From a virus, in IMG/VR virus record IMGVR_UViG_3300036851_000074, positions 1 to 40,435 of that record: a stretch of DNA of 40,435 bases. One strand, 5' to 3'. A model generated the notes under the pieces. It did not search any database. It was not told where the DNA came from and was given only the letters and a program-made list of their open reading frames with translations. Made by a program: the position numbers and the translations under genes. Of the stretch, positions 1 through 8,178 are shown piece after piece; the stretch's first letter is position 1; every line of letters starts with the position of its first letter.

Positions 1-49
1 GTCGCCATTTCTATCTATCTCAGAAAAAACGTGAAGAGGGTGACGGCCT
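1..49. other. Left genome end / half of putative cos
   Basis: The first seven bases (gtcgcca) are the reverse complement of the last seven of the window (tggcgac), so joining the ends makes a perfect 14-bp palindrome. The terminase genes start at once to the right and a terminase-type HNH gene lies at the other end. This is the usual arrangement around a cohesive-end site. An A-run and the ribosome site of the first gene (gaaGAGGG) follow. The exact overhang cannot be read from the sequence. Confidence 0.5.
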
Positions 50-331
50 GTGACCAGAAAGTTGAAGGTCGTCACCGAGCAGGACCAGGTCCAGGCCCCG
101 AAAACGCTCAAGGATGCCGTTGACGTCTCCGAGCGGGCGCTTCTGGTGACGATCCGGGCGAAGATCGCGGCCGAGATCGATGGCGGGGTTCCTCCGCACA
201 CGCTCGCGCCGCTGACCCGGCAACTTCGGGACATCGACAAGGAGATCCGCGCTCTGGATCTGCGTGCCAAGGAGGAGGCTGACGAGGATGCCGCCTCCGC
301 CGATGAAGAGTGGGACGAGACGGCTCTCTGA
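50..331 (+). CDS. Terminase small subunit (putative)
   Basis: GTG start at 50 after a GAGGG ribosome site; 93 residues. It is a short, highly charged, mostly helical protein with an acidic C-terminus, placed directly before and overlapping the large terminase. Small terminases bind the packaging site and load the motor. Residues about 23-78 predict as helices (SERALLVTIRAKIAAEI, then RQLRDIDKEIRALDL), suiting an oligomerising core. No classical HTH motif is obvious, so the call rests mainly on position, size and composition. Confidence 0.6.
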   Translation: MTRKLKVVTEQDQVQAPKTLKDAVDVSERALLVTIRAKIAAEIDGGVPPHTLAPLTRQLRDIDKEIRALDLRAKEEADEDAASADEEWDETAL

Positions 332-1742
332 GATCGCTCGGCACGTCGTGGCACCCAAGGGCATCACTGCGACAGGGTGGCCGGCGGTCCGGGACAAATG
401 CTCTCAGCTGGGGATCTCGTTCCGTGGGTGGCAGCACGCCACTGGCCGGGTGATTCTGGCGAAGCGTCCTGATGGTAAGTACGCCGCGACCGTGGGTGGG
501 ACGGGGCTGTCAATCCCACGCCAGGTCGGTAAGACGTTCCTGGTGGGTGCGATCGTGTTCGCGCTCTGCCTGATGCTGCCAAACCTGACGGTGATCTGGA
601 CTGCTCATCGGCTGCGGACGGCCGAAGAGACGTTCAAGAAGATGCAGTCGTTCGCGCGCCGCAAGAAGATCGCGCCGCATATCGTGAAGATCGTCCTCGG
701 TTCCGGCGAGGAGGAGATCCGGTTCCGGAACGGTTCGCGGATCATGTTCGGCGCACGCGAGCGGGGCTTCGGCCGCGGCTTCGATGAAGTCGACGTCCTC
801 ATCTTCGATGAGGCGCAGATCCTCACCGACAACGCTCTCGACGACATGATCCCCGCGACGAACCAGTCGCGGCAGCCGACGGGCGCGCTGCTGCTCTTCA
901 TGGGCACGCCGCCGAAGCCGACGGATCCGGGGGAGGTGTTCTTTCGGATGCGAACCGAGGCGTTGACTGGCGATGATGATGACACCGGCTGGATCGAGTT
1001 CGGCGGCGATCCGGAGTTCAGGCCAACGCCAGCTCCCCTGCCGCTGACCGCGGCGGACTGGGCTCAGGTGGCCAAGGCGAACCCGTCCTACCCGGACGAC
1101 ACGCCCCGTGAGGCGATCCTGCGGATGCGGAAGAAGCTCGGCCCAGAGTCGTTCCTGCGGGAGGGTCTAGGGATCTGGGATGACCGCTCCGGCGTCGACG
1201 TCCTCCCAGGATGGAAGGGCGGGTTCCGTGACGAGGAGCCCCCACCTGTGCGAGCGATCGGACTGGGAGTCTCGCTCGACCTGGAGTGGGCATCCATAGG
1301 CGCCGCTGCACCTTGGCCAGACGACCCGGACGTGGTGAATGTCGGGGCGGTTGAACGTCGACGCGGGACTACCTGGCTGATCACCGAAGCCAAGCGCATC
1401 CAGGATGAGCATGGGTGCGCGGTCGTGATCGACGAGAAATGCCCGGACGCGTCACTCCCAGGGGCGCTCGAGGACGCGGGCGTCTCGGTGACAGTCGCAA
1501 AGTTGGGCGACTGCATTGAGGCGTGCTCGGAGTTGGTGAACCGCGTCAAAGACATGCGCGTCACCCATCAGCAGACCACTGAGCTCGATGATGCGATTCG
1601 CGCCGCAGCGTGGCGCATGGTGGGTGATCGAAAACTCTGGGGCCGCAAACAATCGACCGACGACATCTCGATGCTTGAGGCCGTGACGCTCGCCTCATGG
1701 AAGGCGTCCGCTGTGTACGACCCATTGCAATCCGTCTGGTGA
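288..1742 (+). CDS. Terminase large subunit
   Basis: ATP-driven packaging motor and nuclease. From ATG 288 (484 aa) a Walker A variant PRQVGKT lies near residues 77-83, Walker B VLIFDEAQ near 170-177 and the coupling motif LFMGTPP near 203-209. The C-terminal half carries acidic residues expected of the RNase H-like nuclease (GVSLDLEWAS, VVIDEKCPDA, DDISMLEA). ATG 288 has a GGAGGAGG ribosome site nine bases upstream; a GTG at 264 would add eight residues without a good site. It overlaps the small subunit by 44 bases, implying coupled translation. Confidence 0.93.
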   Translation: MPPPPMKSGTRRLSEIARHVVAPKGITATGWPAVRDKCSQLGISFRGWQHATGRVILAKRPDGKYAATVGGTGLSIPRQVGKTFLVGAIVFALCLMLPNLTVIWTAHRLRTAEETFKKMQSFARRKKIAPHIVKIVLGSGEEEIRFRNGSRIMFGARERGFGRGFDEVDVLIFDEAQILTDNALDDMIPATNQSRQPTGALLLFMGTPPKPTDPGEVFFRMRTEALTGDDDDTGWIEFGGDPEFRPTPAPLPLTAADWAQVAKANPSYPDDTPREAILRMRKKLGPESFLREGLGIWDDRSGVDVLPGWKGGFRDEEPPPVRAIGLGVSLDLEWASIGAAAPWPDDPDVVNVGAVERRRGTTWLITEAKRIQDEHGCAVVIDEKCPDASLPGALEDAGVSVTVAKLGDCIEACSELVNRVKDMRVTHQQTTELDDAIRAAAWRMVGDRKLWGRKQSTDDISMLEAVTLASWKASAVYDPLQSVW

Positions 1743-1752
1743 GGGAGGTCTG

Positions 1753-1935
1753 ATGCGCGACATCCTCACCACCGCTCTTGACGCGCTGGGATTATTGCTG
1801 GTCGCGGCCGGTGTCGCGGCGTTGACGTTCCAGTGGATCGGCTGGGCGTGCCTGGCCGTGGCGGGTGTGGTCGTGCTGGGCGGTTCGCTGTTCGCCGCGT
1901 CGCAGGGGCAACCGAAGCGCGGTGAGCATCGGTGA
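1753..1935 (+). CDS. Small membrane protein between terminase and portal
   Basis: 60 residues behind a strong GAGGGAGG site. Two hydrophobic segments (about 12-27 and 29-48) and a short basic tail (QPKRGEHR) predict a two-span inner-membrane protein with a tight turn. It overlaps the portal start by four bases (GTGA). Tiny membrane proteins at this position occur in other actinophages but have no established role; anchoring of head assembly or a host-membrane effect are only guesses. Confidence 0.7.
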   Translation: MRDILTTALDALGLLLVAAGVAALTFQWIGWACLAVAGVVVLGGSLFAASQGQPKRGEHR

Positions 1936-3107
1936 GCCTGTTCAAGCGGCGCGAGTTCTACGGCGTGACCGGCGCACAGGATTTGATCCCGGCGCGCTCG
2001 GACCGGACCGCGGGCACCGTGCTGGTGAACACCGAGACGGCGATGCGTCACTCCGCTGTGTGGGCGTGCCTGAGGTTGCGGGCCGATCTGGTGTCGACGA
2101 TGCCGGTGGATGTGTTCCGCCGCGTGAACGACATCCAGATCGAGATGCCGAAGCCGCCGATCCTGGTCAACCCGGGCGGGGAGCGGGTCGATATCTGCGA
2201 GTGGATGTACTCCACGCAGGTGGACCTCGACCGCGCCGGCAACAACTTCGGCCTCATCACGGAACGCAACGCTGCCGGGTTGCCGAACCGGATCGACCTG
2301 CAGCCGTTGAACGAGTGCTCGGTGATCTCCAAGAACGGGCAGGTCAGCTACCGGATCGGCGGGAAGATCTATCCAGCCGAGCAGGTGTGGCACGAGCGCC
2401 AGTTCACCGTCGGCGGCTTCCCGCTGGGGCTGTCCCCGGTGGCGTATGCGGCGTGGTCGATCGGCCAGTACCAGAGCGCGCAGCAGTTCGCTCTCGACTG
2501 GTTCGGGACGGGCGGTGTCCCGAAGGGCCACCTGCAGAACACCGAACTCACCACGATGGACGCCGAGGCCGCAGCGGTCATCAAGTCCCGGTTTAAGGCG
2601 TCGGTCAGCAACAACGACGTGTTCGTGTCCGGTAAGGACTGGGAGTACTCCCCGTTCCAGGCCGAGGCTGTCGGCGCGGAGTGGCTGGAGGCGCAGAAGT
2701 ACGGCATCGGCGACATCGCCCGCTTCTTCGGTGCCCCCGGTGACCTGATCGACGCGGCCGTGTCTACGGGGTCGATCACGTACGCGAACATCACGCAGCG
2801 GAACCTGCAGTTCCTGATCATGCATCTCGGCCCTGCGATCTACCGCCGTGAGCGGGCACTGTCGAAGCTGCTGCCTCAGCCGCGGTACGTGAAGCTCAAC
2901 AGCAGCGTGCTGCTGCGCATGGACGACCTGACCCGTGCCGAGGTCGACAAGCTGAAGATCGAGGCCCGTGTCCTGGCTCCATCGGAGTCGCGTGAACACG
3001 ACAACTTGCCGCCGTTCACCGAGGAACAACTTGCCGAGTTCGACCGGCTGTTCGGGCCACCGAAGGCCGCACCGTCAAGCACTCAGCCGACTGGAGTATC
3101 GCAATGA
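1932..3107 (+). CDS. Portal protein (HK97 gp3-like)
   Basis: 391 residues, the usual length for HK97-type portals. It starts with GTG overlapping the previous stop. The N-terminal segment with TAMRHSAVWACLRLRADLVSTMP, the central PEGDLIDA-like segment (GAPGDLIDAAVSTGSITYANI) and a C-terminal acidic/proline tail are characteristic of the family. The dodecameric portal forms the DNA gateway at one capsid vertex and docks the terminase and the neck. It ends in an ATGA overlap with the protease. Confidence 0.92.
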   Translation: MSLFKRREFYGVTGAQDLIPARSDRTAGTVLVNTETAMRHSAVWACLRLRADLVSTMPVDVFRRVNDIQIEMPKPPILVNPGGERVDICEWMYSTQVDLDRAGNNFGLITERNAAGLPNRIDLQPLNECSVISKNGQVSYRIGGKIYPAEQVWHERQFTVGGFPLGLSPVAYAAWSIGQYQSAQQFALDWFGTGGVPKGHLQNTELTTMDAEAAAVIKSRFKASVSNNDVFVSGKDWEYSPFQAEAVGAEWLEAQKYGIGDIARFFGAPGDLIDAAVSTGSITYANITQRNLQFLIMHLGPAIYRRERALSKLLPQPRYVKLNSSVLLRMDDLTRAEVDKLKIEARVLAPSESREHDNLPPFTEEQLAEFDRLFGPPKAAPSSTQPTGVSQ

Positions 3108-3907
3108 CCGTAGCGATGGAACGCGCCGCCGAGGAGCGGAAAGCCGCTGCCGTGGCTCGCACTGCCGGCGCTGCGAAGGTCCACTACTACCGTTCCCGCC
3201 CTCCGCAGGGTGTCGAGTGGTCCGCCCCGGCGGGTGTGGCTCGGTCGCTGCCGTTTGCGGCGCAGATGCGCGCCAAGCTCGAGGAGCGCGACGGCCAGGA
3301 GCTGTACCACCTGAACGGCATCGCGTCGGTGACCGATACCCCGTACGACATGTACGACGACTTCGGCCCGTACGAGGAGATCGTCACCGCGTCCGCGTTC
3401 AGTGACACCCTGTCCGCTGACCCTGACGTGGCGTTCCTCGTGAACCACCGGGGCGTCACGATGGCGCGCACCACGAACAACACCCTGAAGCTCGCCCTCA
3501 CCGGCGAGGGGTTGCAGTCGGATGCGTGGCTGAACCCGAAGCGGCAGGACGTGAAGGATCTGGTCATCGCGATCGAGGACCGCAACATCGACCAGATGTC
3601 GTTCGCGTTCATGCTCGAAGAGGGCTGGTGGAACGATGACTTCTCCCAGTTCAAGATCACCAAGCTCGACATCCATCGCGGTGACGTGTCGGCCGTGAAT
3701 TACGGCGCGAACCCGTACACGTCGATCGCGGCCCGCTCGATGGAGATCCTCGACGACCTCGAGCACCTGCCCGCGGGTGCGAAGCGCGCTGCGCTCGCCC
3801 GCCTGGGCACCCAAGACTCGGCGCCAGTCACAGCGCCGCCGGCTCAGCCGGACCCTGCTGGCATGGATGTCTCGGCAGTGAATGCCTGGCTCCTCCAGCA
3901 CTCGTAA
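3104..3907 (+). CDS. Prohead maturation protease (S78 family)
   Basis: 267 residues starting within the portal stop (ATGA). The S78 core is visible: the catalytic His is in LVNHRG (H115) and the Ser in DQMSFAF (S166), with DAWLNPKRQDVKDLVIAI between them and a DIHRGDVSAVNYGANP segment after. The enzyme processes the capsid scaffold domain during head maturation. An N-terminal extension of about 65 charged residues precedes the domain and an Ala/Pro-rich tail follows. The order portal-protease-capsid is canonical. Confidence 0.92.
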   Translation: MTVAMERAAEERKAAAVARTAGAAKVHYYRSRPPQGVEWSAPAGVARSLPFAAQMRAKLEERDGQELYHLNGIASVTDTPYDMYDDFGPYEEIVTASAFSDTLSADPDVAFLVNHRGVTMARTTNNTLKLALTGEGLQSDAWLNPKRQDVKDLVIAIEDRNIDQMSFAFMLEEGWWNDDFSQFKITKLDIHRGDVSAVNYGANPYTSIAARSMEILDDLEHLPAGAKRAALARLGTQDSAPVTAPPAQPDPAGMDVSAVNAWLLQHS

Positions 3908-4025
3908 CACCCACCCCGGACTCGGCAGTCAGACCGAGACGGGCGCTCCGCTGCGAACCGGAAATCAGACCGGTGGCTGTCGGGTGCGAATGGAACCCCC
4001 ACTACGCCCGAAAGGCACCAACCCC

Positions 4026-5459
4026 ATGAAGTCATTCGATGAACTGATCCTGAGCGCCGAGGTGGCGCTGGATCAGGAGATCAAGCGGCGCGACAAGGCG
4101 CTCGCGACCGTGAAGATGATCCACGCCCGCGCGCAGCAGGAGGCCCGTACCGGCCTGACCGAGCACGAGTCCGGCGAGGTCAACTCGGCGATGGAGTCGC
4201 ACGCGAACGCGGAGCGCGCCGTCGCGGAGGCCCGCACCAACGTGGCCCAGCTGAAGGAGGCGAAGGCCCGCGAGGACGCCAACGACCAGGCCCTCGCGCA
4301 GCGCACCGCGGACCCGAAGACCGAGGCCGTGAAGCCCTCCTACGACCGGGTTGCCCGGATCGGCTCCGAGGAGCGCACCTACCACCGGGGCAACACCCAG
4401 GGTGGAGGCTCGTTCGTCCGCGACGTCGTCAACCAGTACCTGTACCGGGACCTGGAGGCGGAGCAGCGGCTGCTGCGGCATATGCAGGAGGAGCGGGTCG
4501 AGCGTGGCCAGTACCTCCAGCGGGCTGCGGGTGACGCGAACACCGGGGCGTTCTCCGGTCTGGTCGTGCCGCAGTACCTGACGGAGATGTACGCCCCCGC
4601 GGTTGCGGCGCGTCGCCCGTTCGCGGACGCGATGACGAAGCTGCCACTGCCGGCGTCGGGCATGACCGTGAACATCTCGCGGATCACCACGGCGACTTCG
4701 ACCGCGCTGCAGTCGTCGGAACTGGCTGCCGTGTCGGCGACCAGCATTGACGACACCCTGCTGACGGAGAACGTGCAGACCGCCGCCGGTCAGCAGTTGC
4801 TGTCGCGGCAGGCGCTCGACCGCGGTACGGGCATCGAGGACACCGTGATGATGGACCTGCAGCGCAGGTACGCCACCACGCTCGACTCGACGATCATCAA
4901 CCAGGCCACCACCGGCCTGCTGGCGGTCGCCACCGACGTCGCCTACACCGACGCCACCCCGACCGGCGCAGAGCTGTACCCGAAACTCCTCGCTGCGGCT
5001 TCCGGCTCCGAGGCCGCGCTGCTCGGGCAGGCCAACCCCGATGTTGTGGTCATGCACTCGCGGCGCTGGTACTGGCTGTCTTCGCAGATGACCAGCACCT
5101 GGCCGTTCATCGCCAACCAGGGCATCCCGACCCAGGCCGGTGGCGTCAGTCTCGCCGAGCGGTATGGCTCCGGCTTCCGGGGCATCCTGCCGAACGGCAT
5201 GGCGGTCATCACCGACAACAACATGCCGGTGAACCTCGGCGCGGGCACGAACGAGGACTCGGTTGTCGTGGCCCCGTCGGAGGAGTCCTTCCTGTGGGAG
5301 GACCCGAACGCGCCGCAGTTCATCCGGGCCGAGCAGCCCGCTGCGGCTCAGCTCGGTGTGCTCCTCGTTCTCTACGGCTACTTCGCGTACACGCTGCGGC
5401 GCTACTCGAACAGCCACCAGGAAGTCACGGGCACCGGCTTGGTCACGCCTCAGTTCTGA
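4026..5459 (+). CDS. Major capsid protein (HK97 fold)
   Basis: 477 residues from ATG 4026 (GAAAGG site 11 bases upstream). Residues 1 to about 130 are charged and coiled-coil-like, the scaffold delta domain removed by the upstream protease. The remainder matches an HK97-type shell protein (FSGLVVPQYL, PFADAMTKLPLP, VMHSRRWYWL, a C-terminal LLVLYGYFAYTLRRYSN). The frame stays open back to 3882, but that extension lacks a ribosome site and is Gly/Pro-rich, so it was not used. No separate scaffold gene is present. A strong hairpin follows the stop. Confidence 0.95.
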   Translation: MKSFDELILSAEVALDQEIKRRDKALATVKMIHARAQQEARTGLTEHESGEVNSAMESHANAERAVAEARTNVAQLKEAKAREDANDQALAQRTADPKTEAVKPSYDRVARIGSEERTYHRGNTQGGGSFVRDVVNQYLYRDLEAEQRLLRHMQEERVERGQYLQRAAGDANTGAFSGLVVPQYLTEMYAPAVAARRPFADAMTKLPLPASGMTVNISRITTATSTALQSSELAAVSATSIDDTLLTENVQTAAGQQLLSRQALDRGTGIEDTVMMDLQRRYATTLDSTIINQATTGLLAVATDVAYTDATPTGAELYPKLLAAASGSEAALLGQANPDVVVMHSRRWYWLSSQMTSTWPFIANQGIPTQAGGVSLAERYGSGFRGILPNGMAVITDNNMPVNLGAGTNEDSVVVAPSEESFLWEDPNAPQFIRAEQPAAAQLGVLLVLYGYFAYTLRRYSNSHQEVTGTGLVTPQF

Positions 5460-5470
5460 CCTTCTGAATC

Positions 5471-5503
5471 CATGTCCCCACCTTCTAGTAAGGTGGGGAC
5501 ATG
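5471..5503 (+). promoter_or_regulatory. Perfect 14-bp stem-loop covering HNH ribosome site and start
   Basis: The two 14-base arms (catgtccccacctt and aaggtggggacatg) are perfectly complementary around a five-base loop ctagt. The right arm contains the only ribosome site (AAGGTGG) and the ATG of the downstream HNH gene. On a transcript coming from the capsid gene this would fold and hide the start. It lacks a U-tract, so simple rho-independent termination is less likely, though it may protect the capsid mRNA 3' end. Confidence 0.85.
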
Positions 5504-6040
5504 GAGAGGCGAACCTGCAACCGGTGTGGAGAATCGAAGGCGGAACCCGAATGGGCACCGTCACAGTGGCGCAAGGGTGGATGGTGCAGAGCGTGCTACC
5601 GCGAGTGGCATCGCCAGCGCTACATTCCGACCACTGGAGCCACGGACGACGAGCGCCAGTGCGTCGTGTGCGGTCGGATGTACCAACCGAAGAACCGCCG
5701 CCCCAGCACTTACTGTTCGCAGGACTGCAAGACGCGCGAACGCAAAGAGAGCGGCCAGCAACGCGACCAGCACCTGCGCCGAAAGTACGGCATTAACGCC
5801 GTTGATTATGACCGGATCCTTGCCGAGCAAGGCGGCGGATGCGCGCTCTGTGGCGTGAAACCAGAGGACCTCACGCAGGGCCGATACCGGACCTACCTGC
5901 ATGTCGACCACTGCCACGAGACGGGTCGGGTTCGTGGGTTGCTGTGCCCTGAGCACAACCTGCTGCTGGGCCGATTCGGGGATTCCCCGGAGATGTTCCG
6001 AAAGATTCTTAAATACCTGGAGGCCGCTGCCTCCAAGTGA
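5501..6040 (+). CDS. HNH endonuclease, recombination endonuclease VII type
   Basis: 179 residues. The N-terminus has two zinc-binding regions (CNRCGESK with CRAC; CVVCGRMY with YCSQDC), then RRKYGINAVDYDRILAEQ and the endonuclease VII core: CALCG, HVDHCHETGRVRGLLCPEHN and LLGRFGD. This architecture is typical of free-standing phage homing endonucleases. It interrupts the late operon between capsid and tail-tube genes. The start must be ATG 5501 because the first Cys motif begins at residue 6, which places the ribosome site and start in a strong stem. Confidence 0.9.
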   Translation: MERRTCNRCGESKAEPEWAPSQWRKGGWCRACYREWHRQRYIPTTGATDDERQCVVCGRMYQPKNRRPSTYCSQDCKTRERKESGQQRDQHLRRKYGINAVDYDRILAEQGGGCALCGVKPEDLTQGRYRTYLHVDHCHETGRVRGLLCPEHNLLLGRFGDSPEMFRKILKYLEAAASK

Positions 6041-6055
6041 AATGGAGGCAGAGAT

Positions 6056-6349
6056 ATGGCCCAACGGGCTGATCTTCTCGCGGAGATCGACACCACGCTC
6101 GACGGCTCGGGTGACTACACCGGCGACTGGATCGATTCGAGTGAGATCTATTCGGTGCGGGTTCTCTACTCTGGCGTTGGTACGCAGGCTCTCATTCAGG
6201 AGTCGGCTAACCAGACCAACGTTCTGAGCACGTCCCTCCCAGTCGGGTTCGGCGAGGTGCCGATCACCGCACGATACTTCCGCTTCGCGGTCGACGGCGG
6301 TTCAGCTAACGCCACGCTTCGCGCAACGGTCCGAACGGTGGGATCGTAA
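6056..6349 (+). CDS. Hypothetical structural protein
   Basis: 97 residues, GGAGG ribosome site at about 6043, and a one-base overlap (TAATG) with the next gene. Predicted mostly beta: YSVRVLYSGVGTQ, PITARYFRFAVDGG and ATLRATVRTVG form strands. The pattern (difference from a reference, standard-error-like loops, ARYFRF) resembles small beta-sandwich decoration or neck proteins, but I do not recognise the family. It may have followed the capsid gene directly before the HNH gene arrived. Confidence 0.7.
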   Translation: MAQRADLLAEIDTTLDGSGDYTGDWIDSSEIYSVRVLYSGVGTQALIQESANQTNVLSTSLPVGFGEVPITARYFRFAVDGGSANATLRATVRTVGS

Positions 6350-6768
6350 TGGCCATCTTCACGCTCACCGACGCCTACGTGGCCGTCAACGGTGTCGTGC
6401 TGTCCGACCACGCGAACCAGGTTCAAGTGGAGGACACCCGCGATACGGTCGACATCACCGCGTTCGGCGCCACTTCCAAGGCGGTCACGAAGGGTCTTGG
6501 TGACGCCAAGATCACCGTGACCTTCTTCCAGGACTTCGCCTCCGGCAAGGTCCACGCCACTCTGCAGCCGCTGATCGGTTCCACCACGGGTGTGACGATC
6601 GAGGTCCGCGCGACCTCGGGCGCCCGCTCCGCCACGAACCCGGCCGCACTGATGACCGGGCTGTTGATGAACTACAACATGCTGTCCGGTGGCGTGGGTG
6701 ACGCCTCGTCCATCCAGGCAGAGTTCGTGAATTCATCGCAAAGTGGGATGACGTATCCCACTTCCTGA
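6349..6768 (+). CDS. Major tail (tube) protein, putative
   Basis: 139 residues. Features seen in small tail-tube proteins of actinophages: FTLTDAYVAVNGVVLSDH, then VEDTRDTVDITAFGA, a KGLGDAKITVTFFQDFASGKV strand-turn-strand, and the C-terminal SGGVGDASSIQAEF. Such proteins polymerise as rings around the tape measure. The position is early, before the connector genes rather than directly before the chaperone. A decoration role cannot be excluded, but no other gene in the block looks more tube-like. Confidence 0.6.
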   Translation: MAIFTLTDAYVAVNGVVLSDHANQVQVEDTRDTVDITAFGATSKAVTKGLGDAKITVTFFQDFASGKVHATLQPLIGSTTGVTIEVRATSGARSATNPAALMTGLLMNYNMLSGGVGDASSIQAEFVNSSQSGMTYPTS

Positions 6769-6783
6769 TTGAAGGAAGAAGCA

Positions 6784-7167
6784 ATGGCTACTCTCGACGC
6801 CACCCCGAACGGCGCACCGGATCAGGTGAACCTGAGTTCGGCGCAGACCGGAAACGGCCAGTCGACGAACGTCGCCGATCGTGGTGGCGCGAGGGGGCCT
6901 GCGCTGCTGAAGATCACGACGACGATCGGCGCTACCCCCACCTGCACGTACGCGATCGAAGGATCGCCGGACGGAACGGCCTGGTTCGCGATCCCGTACG
7001 CGGACTCGGCGACCCCAACCACCACCAGCGTCGCGACGTTCGTGATCACGACCGCGACCACCGTCTACAAGCTGCTGCAGGTCGACCAGCCGTGGCGGTA
7101 TGTGCGGCTCACCTACAGCGCCAACACCAACGTGACCAACACCGCTGACGTTTGGACCTTCGCATGA
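6784..7167 (+). CDS. Beta-rich structural protein (decoration or neck)
   Basis: 127 residues from ATG 6784 with GAAGGAAG upstream; a TTG at 6769 lies on the ribosome site and was rejected. A flexible N-terminus rich in Asn/Gln/Ser precedes a Thr/Ala/Val-rich beta domain (PALLKITTTIG, YAIEGSPDGTAWFAIPYAD, WRYVRLTYSANTN). The 'measured value of a sample' pattern is common in small virion decoration folds. It overlaps the next gene by four bases. The exact role is unknown. Confidence 0.65.
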   Translation: MATLDATPNGAPDQVNLSSAQTGNGQSTNVADRGGARGPALLKITTTIGATPTCTYAIEGSPDGTAWFAIPYADSATPTTTSVATFVITTATTVYKLLQVDQPWRYVRLTYSANTNVTNTADVWTFA

Positions 7168-7412
7168 GTGACGAGACCCCGTACCAGATCGCTCCGCAGG
7201 TGGCGGCGCTGCAGGCGGAGCGGGAGAACGCCGTGGCCTACGGCAACGAAACCCGCGTGGCGCAGATCGACCGTCAGCTCGCCGACCTCGGCGTGAAGGC
7301 GAAGGCCGCCGAGGAGCGCAAGGCTGCCTCCGATGACGCCAAGCAGGCCGCACCGAAGGGCCGCCGCAGCAAGGAGTCCGCGCAGACGACCGAGGGTTCA
7401 AGCGAAGCCTGA
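7164..7412 (+). CDS. Small charged coiled-coil protein
   Basis: 82 residues, ATG overlapping the previous stop. One long helix (about 9-62) with heptad-like Leu/Ala spacing (QVAALQAERENAVAYGN, RVAQIDRQLADLGVKAKAAEE) precedes a Lys/Ser-rich tail. It lies among virion genes and could be a minor head or linker protein. No family is recognised. Confidence 0.65.
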   Translation: MSDETPYQIAPQVAALQAERENAVAYGNETRVAQIDRQLADLGVKAKAAEERKAASDDAKQAAPKGRRSKESAQTTEGSSEA

Positions 7413-7435
7413 CGCTCCGCTGAGAGGAGTGAGCC

Positions 7436-8164
7436 ATGCCCGCTCCGACATTCAGCAACCTCACCGCGAATGGTGCATCCAGCGCCACCTCGTTCAACAC
7501 GGCATCGGTCTCGCCGACGGGGAACCGCCTGATCCTGGTTTCGATCCACGCCTACATCTCCACCGGCTCGGCGCAGCCGTCGGCGCCGACGGTGACTGGC
7601 AACGGGATCACGTACACGCTGATCGGGTCGGGGCAGGACGTCGACAACGTAGGCACCGACCGGGCGACGATGTGGATCTACCGGGGTATGGCGGCGTCAC
7701 CGTCTGCAGGTGCGATCTCGATCAGCTTCGGCGCGACGACGATGACCCGCTGTTTCTGGTCTGTCGACCAGTCGGATGCGAACGTCGACACGTCGGGAAC
7801 GAATGGGTCGGGTGCGATCGTCACCGATCCGCCGGTCGGTGTCACGGTGGCCGCCGCAACGGGTACCGGCAACATCACTTACTCCCCGGTGATGACCTCT
7901 GGGAACTCGGCGTTCGCGGCGATTGCCCACCAGACGAACGAGCAAGTCACGCCGCGCGCTTCGTGGACCGAGCTGGCCGACACATTCCCGGTGACGCTCG
8001 GCAACATCGAGACCCAGTACCTCGCCGGCACCGACACTGCCGCATCCGGTACATGGACCACGTCGGCCCGCGGTGCCGGTATCGCGCTGGAGATCAAGGC
8101 CGCCGGAGCCACTTCTCAGAACCCGACCCCCGTGGTCATCAGTCAGTACACAGGTTTCTTCTAG
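7436..8164 (+). CDS. Beta-sandwich virion protein, hypothetical
   Basis: 242 residues with an AGGAG site. Rich in Thr, Ser, Ala and Gly with alternating strands (NRLILVSIHAYIS, ATMWIYRGMAAS, GAISISFGATTMTRCFWSVDQ, GIALEIKAAG). The overall pattern resembles carbohydrate-binding or capsid-decoration beta-sandwiches; a strand with SVDQSDANVD is typical of that group. It is not recognised as an enzyme. Its neighbours point to a head surface or neck protein. Confidence 0.65.
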   Translation: MPAPTFSNLTANGASSATSFNTASVSPTGNRLILVSIHAYISTGSAQPSAPTVTGNGITYTLIGSGQDVDNVGTDRATMWIYRGMAASPSAGAISISFGATTMTRCFWSVDQSDANVDTSGTNGSGAIVTDPPVGVTVAAATGTGNITYSPVMTSGNSAFAAIAHQTNEQVTPRASWTELADTFPVTLGNIETQYLAGTDTAASGTWTTSARGAGIALEIKAAGATSQNPTPVVISQYTGFF

Positions 8165-8178
8165 AAAGTGAGCAGTCC

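Noticed and set aside
1695-3029. A 444-residue antisense frame over the portal gene
   Set aside because: Composition is typical of the reverse complement of GC-rich coding DNA and the portal signatures are on the other strand.
4032-5564. A 510-residue open frame antisense to the capsid gene
   Set aside because: Arg/Val/Leu-rich shadow of GC-rich codon bias; no ribosome site and no recognisable domain, while the sense strand encodes a clear capsid protein.
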